From contig MVCS01000050.1 in NCBI GenBank assembly GCA_002049885.1, forward strand, positions 1 through 7,622: a stretch of 7,622 bases of DNA. The letters are read 5' to 3'. The translations under genes and the position numbers were made by a program. Positions within the stretch are counted from its first letter, which is position 1; each line of letters begins with the position of its first letter. The notes under the pieces were generated by a model that worked only from the letters and a program-made list of their open reading frames with translations, made no database searches and was not told the origin of the DNA. The DNA is from Planctomycetales bacterium 4484_123. GTDB taxonomy: Bacteria > Planctomycetota > Phycisphaerae > SM23-33. Below, piece after piece: positions 5,355 to 7,622 of the stretch.

Positions 5355-6212
5355 ATGGCGGTACGCCAATACAGACCGACATCCGCGGGGCGGCGCAAGG
5401 GCAGCGTCAACCTCCACCAGGAGCTGACCAGCAAGAAGCCCGAAAAGTCGCTGCTGCGCCCCTTGCCGAAGAAGGGCGGGCGCAACAACCAGGGCGTCAC
5501 CACCGTGCGCTTCCGCGGAGGGGGCCACAAGCGCCTGTACCGCGTCATCGACTTCAAGCGCGACAAGGACGGGGTGGAGGGCACGGTGGCTTCCATCGAG
5601 TACGACCCCAACCGCTCCTGCCACATCGCCCTGGTGAAGTACGCCGACGGGGAGAAGCGATACATCCTGGCCCCCCTGGGCCTGAAGGTGGGCCAGAAGA
5701 TATATTCCGGCGAGGGCGCTGAGCCCCGGCTGGGCAACTGCCTGCCCCTCAGCAGGATCCCCACCGGCCTGACGCTGCACAACATCGAGATGCGGCCGGG
5801 CCAGGGCGGCAAGCTGGTCCGGGCCGCTGGCGGGGCGGCCAGACTGTCGGCCAAAGAAGGCGGCCACGCCGTACTCATCCTGCCCTCCGGCGAGATGCGC
5901 ATGGTGGACGTCCGCTGCCGGGCCACCATCGGGCAACTGGGCAATCTGGACCACGGCAACGTGCGGTTGGGCAAGGCCGGGCGGAAGCGGCACCTTGGCC
6001 GCAGACCGCACGTTCGCGGCACGGCCCAGAACCCCGTTTCCCACCCCATGGGCGGCGGCGAAGGTCGCCGGGCCGGGGGCCGGCAGCCGTGCAGCCCCAC
6101 AGGGCGGCCCGCCAAGGGCGGCAGGACGCGCAGGAAACGCAGGCCCTCCGACAAGCTCATCCTCCGCCGCCGGCGGACCAGACGCTACGGCGAGGCGAAG
6201 ATACGCAAGTGA
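5355..6212 (+). CDS. rplB: 50S ribosomal protein L2
   Basis: L2 is a large, highly conserved 23S rRNA-binding protein needed for subunit association and peptidyl transferase activity. The product has 285 residues, against 273 in E. coli. It shows the N-terminal RPTSAGRRKGSVN, the GGRNNQGVTTVRFRGGGHKRLYR block (41-63), IEYDPNRS (81-88), the RPGQGGKLVRAAGG region (147-160) and the C-terminal RRPHVRGTAQNPVSH block. H230 corresponds to the essential E. coli His229. The usual HPHGGGEG is HPMGGGEG here: M232 replaces the second histidine. The C-terminus RRTRRYGEAKIRK is longer than in E. coli. The ATG at 5355 has GAGG (5346-5349) five bases upstream; an in-frame extension to the GTG at 5283 overlaps rplW and is not conserved-looking. 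rpsS follows after 19 bases. Confidence 0.97.
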   Translation: MAVRQYRPTSAGRRKGSVNLHQELTSKKPEKSLLRPLPKKGGRNNQGVTTVRFRGGGHKRLYRVIDFKRDKDGVEGTVASIEYDPNRSCHIALVKYADGEKRYILAPLGLKVGQKIYSGEGAEPRLGNCLPLSRIPTGLTLHNIEMRPGQGGKLVRAAGGAARLSAKEGGHAVLILPSGEMRMVDVRCRATIGQLGNLDHGNVRLGKAGRKRHLGRRPHVRGTAQNPVSHPMGGGEGRRAGGRQPCSPTGRPAKGGRTRRKRRPSDKLILRRRRTRRYGEAKIRK

Positions 6213-6231
6213 CAGCGATGCGGGACGGGTC

Positions 6232-6507
6232 ATGGCCAGGAGTCTGAAAAAAGGTCCGTACGTGGACGAGAAGCTCTTCCGGAAGGTGATGCGCCAGAAG
6301 GAAGCCGGCACGCGCCAGCCCATCCGTACCTGGGCCAGGGCCTGCACCATAGTGCCGGAGTTCGTGGGCCACACCTTCGAGGTGCACAACGGAAAGGTCT
6401 TCCACCGAGTATTCGTCACCGAGGACATGGTGGGCCACAAGCTGGGCGAGTTCAGCCCCACGCGCGTCTTCCGCGGGCACACCGAGGCCAGGCGGCGGCG
6501 TGGGTGA
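6232..6507 (+). CDS. rpsS: 30S ribosomal protein S19
   Basis: S19 is a 30S head protein that pairs with S13 and contacts the A-site region and the intersubunit bridge. The 91-residue product is the family length. It begins ARSLKKGPYVDEKL and has PIRTWARACTIVPEFVGHTFEVHNGK (30-55) and the diagnostic VFVTEDMVGHKLGEFSPTR block (60-78), then RGHTEARRRRG. The ATG at 6232 gives the exact family start; the open frame further upstream lies inside rplB. The upstream GGGACGGG is only a weak ribosome binding site. Its stop codon TGA (6505-6507) overlaps the Shine-Dalgarno sequence of rplV, so the two are probably translationally coupled. Confidence 0.97.
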   Translation: MARSLKKGPYVDEKLFRKVMRQKEAGTRQPIRTWARACTIVPEFVGHTFEVHNGKVFHRVFVTEDMVGHKLGEFSPTRVFRGHTEARRRRG

Positions 6508-6511
6508 GGAG
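6506..6511 (+). promoter_or_regulatory. Shine-Dalgarno overlapping rpsS stop, sets rplV start
   Basis: GAGGAG shares its first two bases with the rpsS stop codon and lies six bases before the ATG at 6518. This supports ATG 6518 over the in-frame GTG at 6500, which lies inside rpsS, and TTG at 6512. A ribosome ending rpsS would sit on this site, favouring coupling. Confidence 0.75.
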
Positions 6512-6517
6512 TTGACC

Positions 6518-6856
6518 ATGGCCTGGAGAGCGGTGCACAGGTTCGCCCGGATCAGCCCCACCAAGGTGCGCCCGGTGGTGGACATGATTCGTGGGCGCCC
6601 CGTGGACGAGGCCCTGAACATCCTGAAGTTCACCCCCAACCGGGCGGCGGTAGTGGTCGGCAAGGCCCTTGCCAGCGCGGTGGCCAACGCCAACGAGGCC
6701 GAGGCGGATGTGGAGTTGCTGTACGTCAAGGAGGCCTTCGTGGACGCCGCGCCCACCATCCGGCGGTGGCGCTTCAAGGATCGCGGGCGGGTCTTCCCGG
6801 TCCGCAAGCGCAACAGCCATGTAACCATCGTGGTCGAGGAAGAGACCGAAGGCTAG
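6518..6856 (+). CDS. rplV: 50S ribosomal protein L22
   Basis: L22 contacts all domains of 23S rRNA and its beta-hairpin lines the exit tunnel beside L4. The 112-residue product fits the usual 110. It opens with MAWRAVHRFARISPTKVRPVV, followed by DMIRGRPVDEALNILKFTPNRAA, ALASAVANANEAEADVELLYV and the hairpin/C-terminal signature APTIRRWRFKDRGRVFPVRKRNSHVTIVV (about 78-106). The hairpin region uses the RxRFKDRGR form rather than RPRARGRA, consistent with lineage variation. The start choice rests on the GAGGAG site six bases upstream. Gaps are 10 bases to rpsS and 14 to rpsC, indicating one transcript. Confidence 0.96.
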   Translation: MAWRAVHRFARISPTKVRPVVDMIRGRPVDEALNILKFTPNRAAVVVGKALASAVANANEAEADVELLYVKEAFVDAAPTIRRWRFKDRGRVFPVRKRNSHVTIVVEEETEG

Positions 6857-6870
6857 GGCGGCATAGCAAC

Positions 6871-7622
6871 ATGGGTCAGAAAGTATCGCCAATCGGGTTT
6901 CGCACGGGCATCCGGCTGCCTTGGAAGAGCAAGTGGATCGCGCCCAAGAGCAACTACGGCGAGTTCCTCGTCGAGGACTACCTGATCCGCAAGTTCATCG
7001 ACGACCGCCTGAACCGCCAGCCGCCTTACGCCGCCATCAGCAACGTGACCATCGAGCGCACGCGTGAGGAGGTGAAGGTGACCGTCAGGACGGCCCGGCC
7101 GGGGCTGGTCATAGGTCCCCGCGGGGCCGAGGTGGAGAAGCTCAAGGAGGCCCTGGAAGACCTCACCAACCGCCGCGTGAACGTCGAGGTCAAGGAGATC
7201 GCCAAGCCGGACCTGGACGCCCAACTGGCCGCCGAGGCCATCGCCGAGCAGCTCAAGCGGCGCGCCAGTTTCCGACGCACGGTCAAGCAGCGGGCCGAGG
7301 CCATCATGCAGGCCGGGGCCAAGGGCGTGAAGATTCAGGTCTCCGGCCGGTTGGGCGGGGCCGAGATGAGCCGGAGCATGAAGCAGATTATGGGCTCCAT
7401 CCCGCTTCAGACGCTGGACGCCGACGTGGACTATGGTTTCGCGCCGAGTTTTACCACCTACGGCGCGTTGGGTGTGAAGGTATGGATTTACCGCGGCCGG
7501 TTTGACGAGCAGAAGGAAGAGGAGCAGGTGCCCCCGCCGCGGAGCCGGCCGCGGAGACGTGAAGGTCGCGGCCCGCGGCGCGGCGCCGGCGGCGGGCCCA
7601 GGGCTGGGGCCTCTGGCCGCTC
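6871..7622 (+). CDS. rpsC: 30S ribosomal protein S3 (3' end outside window)
   Basis: S3 is a 30S head protein at the mRNA entry tunnel. The 250 visible complete codons already exceed E. coli S3 (233), and the frame is still open at the window edge. MGQKVSPIGFRTGI is the family start. The KH domain has ARPGLVIGPRGAEVEKL, with the GXXG loop as G82-P83-R84-G85. FRRTVK (134-139) keeps R135, R136 and K139, equivalent to the E. coli Arg131, Arg132 and Lys135 linked to mRNA helicase activity (by eye). The C-terminal domain has VSGRLGGAEMSR and GSIPLQTLDADVDYGF, replacing the common YREGRVPLHTL, then TTYGALGVKVWIYRG. The core ends near residue 211; an acidic DEQKEEEQ stretch and an Arg/Gly/Pro-rich tail (221 onward) follow. 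The ATG at 6871 has only a weak AGGG at 6855-6858. Confidence 0.96.
   Translation, partial: MGQKVSPIGFRTGIRLPWKSKWIAPKSNYGEFLVEDYLIRKFIDDRLNRQPPYAAISNVTIERTREEVKVTVRTARPGLVIGPRGAEVEKLKEALEDLTNRRVNVEVKEIAKPDLDAQLAAEAIAEQLKRRASFRRTVKQRAEAIMQAGAKGVKIQVSGRLGGAEMSRSMKQIMGSIPLQTLDADVDYGFAPSFTTYGALGVKVWIYRGRFDEQKEEEQVPPPRSRPRRREGRGPRRGAGGGPRAGASGR

Noticed and set aside
1..7622. Mobile elements, CRISPR arrays, tRNA or rRNA genes, or an exotic system
   Set aside because: No transposase or integrase signature, regular spaced repeats, tRNA-like cloverleaf or rRNA segment was seen; coding space is filled by translation genes.

Overview
The window is a GC-rich run of translation genes, all on the + strand. 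It is the tail of a str-type cluster (rpsG, fusA) followed directly by the first part of an S10-type ribosomal protein cluster (rpsJ, rplC, rplD, rplW, rplB, rpsS, rplV, rpsC). The order rpsJ-rplC-rplD-rplW-rplB-rpsS-rplV-rpsC is the standard bacterial one. rpsG starts at base 1, and rpsC is open at the right edge, cut in its C-terminal tail.

Several protein signatures suggest a member of the Planctomycetota or a near relative in the PVC group. These are S7 with LVSKFIN near the N-terminus and an ...AHFAW end, L3 with ASHGTERKHRSPGSI, S3 with GSIPLQTL in place of the usual YREGRVPLHTL, L2 ending in RRYGEAKIRK, and L22 starting MAWRAVHRFARIS. This is inference from remembered family patterns; no search was run.

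Layout: rpsG (1-477); a 613-base gene-free stretch with several GC-rich hairpins (478-1090); fusA (1091-3154); a 148-base AT-richer stretch holding a good sigma70-type promoter with an A-rich upstream tract, then a short leader whose hairpin covers the rpsJ Shine-Dalgarno sequence (3155-3302); then eight closely spaced ribosomal protein genes (3303-7622) with gaps of 10 to 64 bases. The longest of these gaps, between rplD and rplW, holds a strong imperfect hairpin. tuf, the usual last gene of the str cluster, is absent between fusA and rpsJ.

The products act together on the ribosome. S7, S10, S19 and S3 belong to the 30S head. L3, L4, L23, L2 and L22 belong to the 50S core and exit-tunnel region. 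EF-G drives translocation. No mobile element, CRISPR array, tRNA, rRNA or exotic system is visible. The points worth a second look are regulatory and evolutionary: the long rpsG-fusA spacer, the promoter and leader of the S10 cluster, the rplD-rplW hairpin, the missing tuf, the EF-G subfamily, and a substitution beside the conserved histidine of L2.
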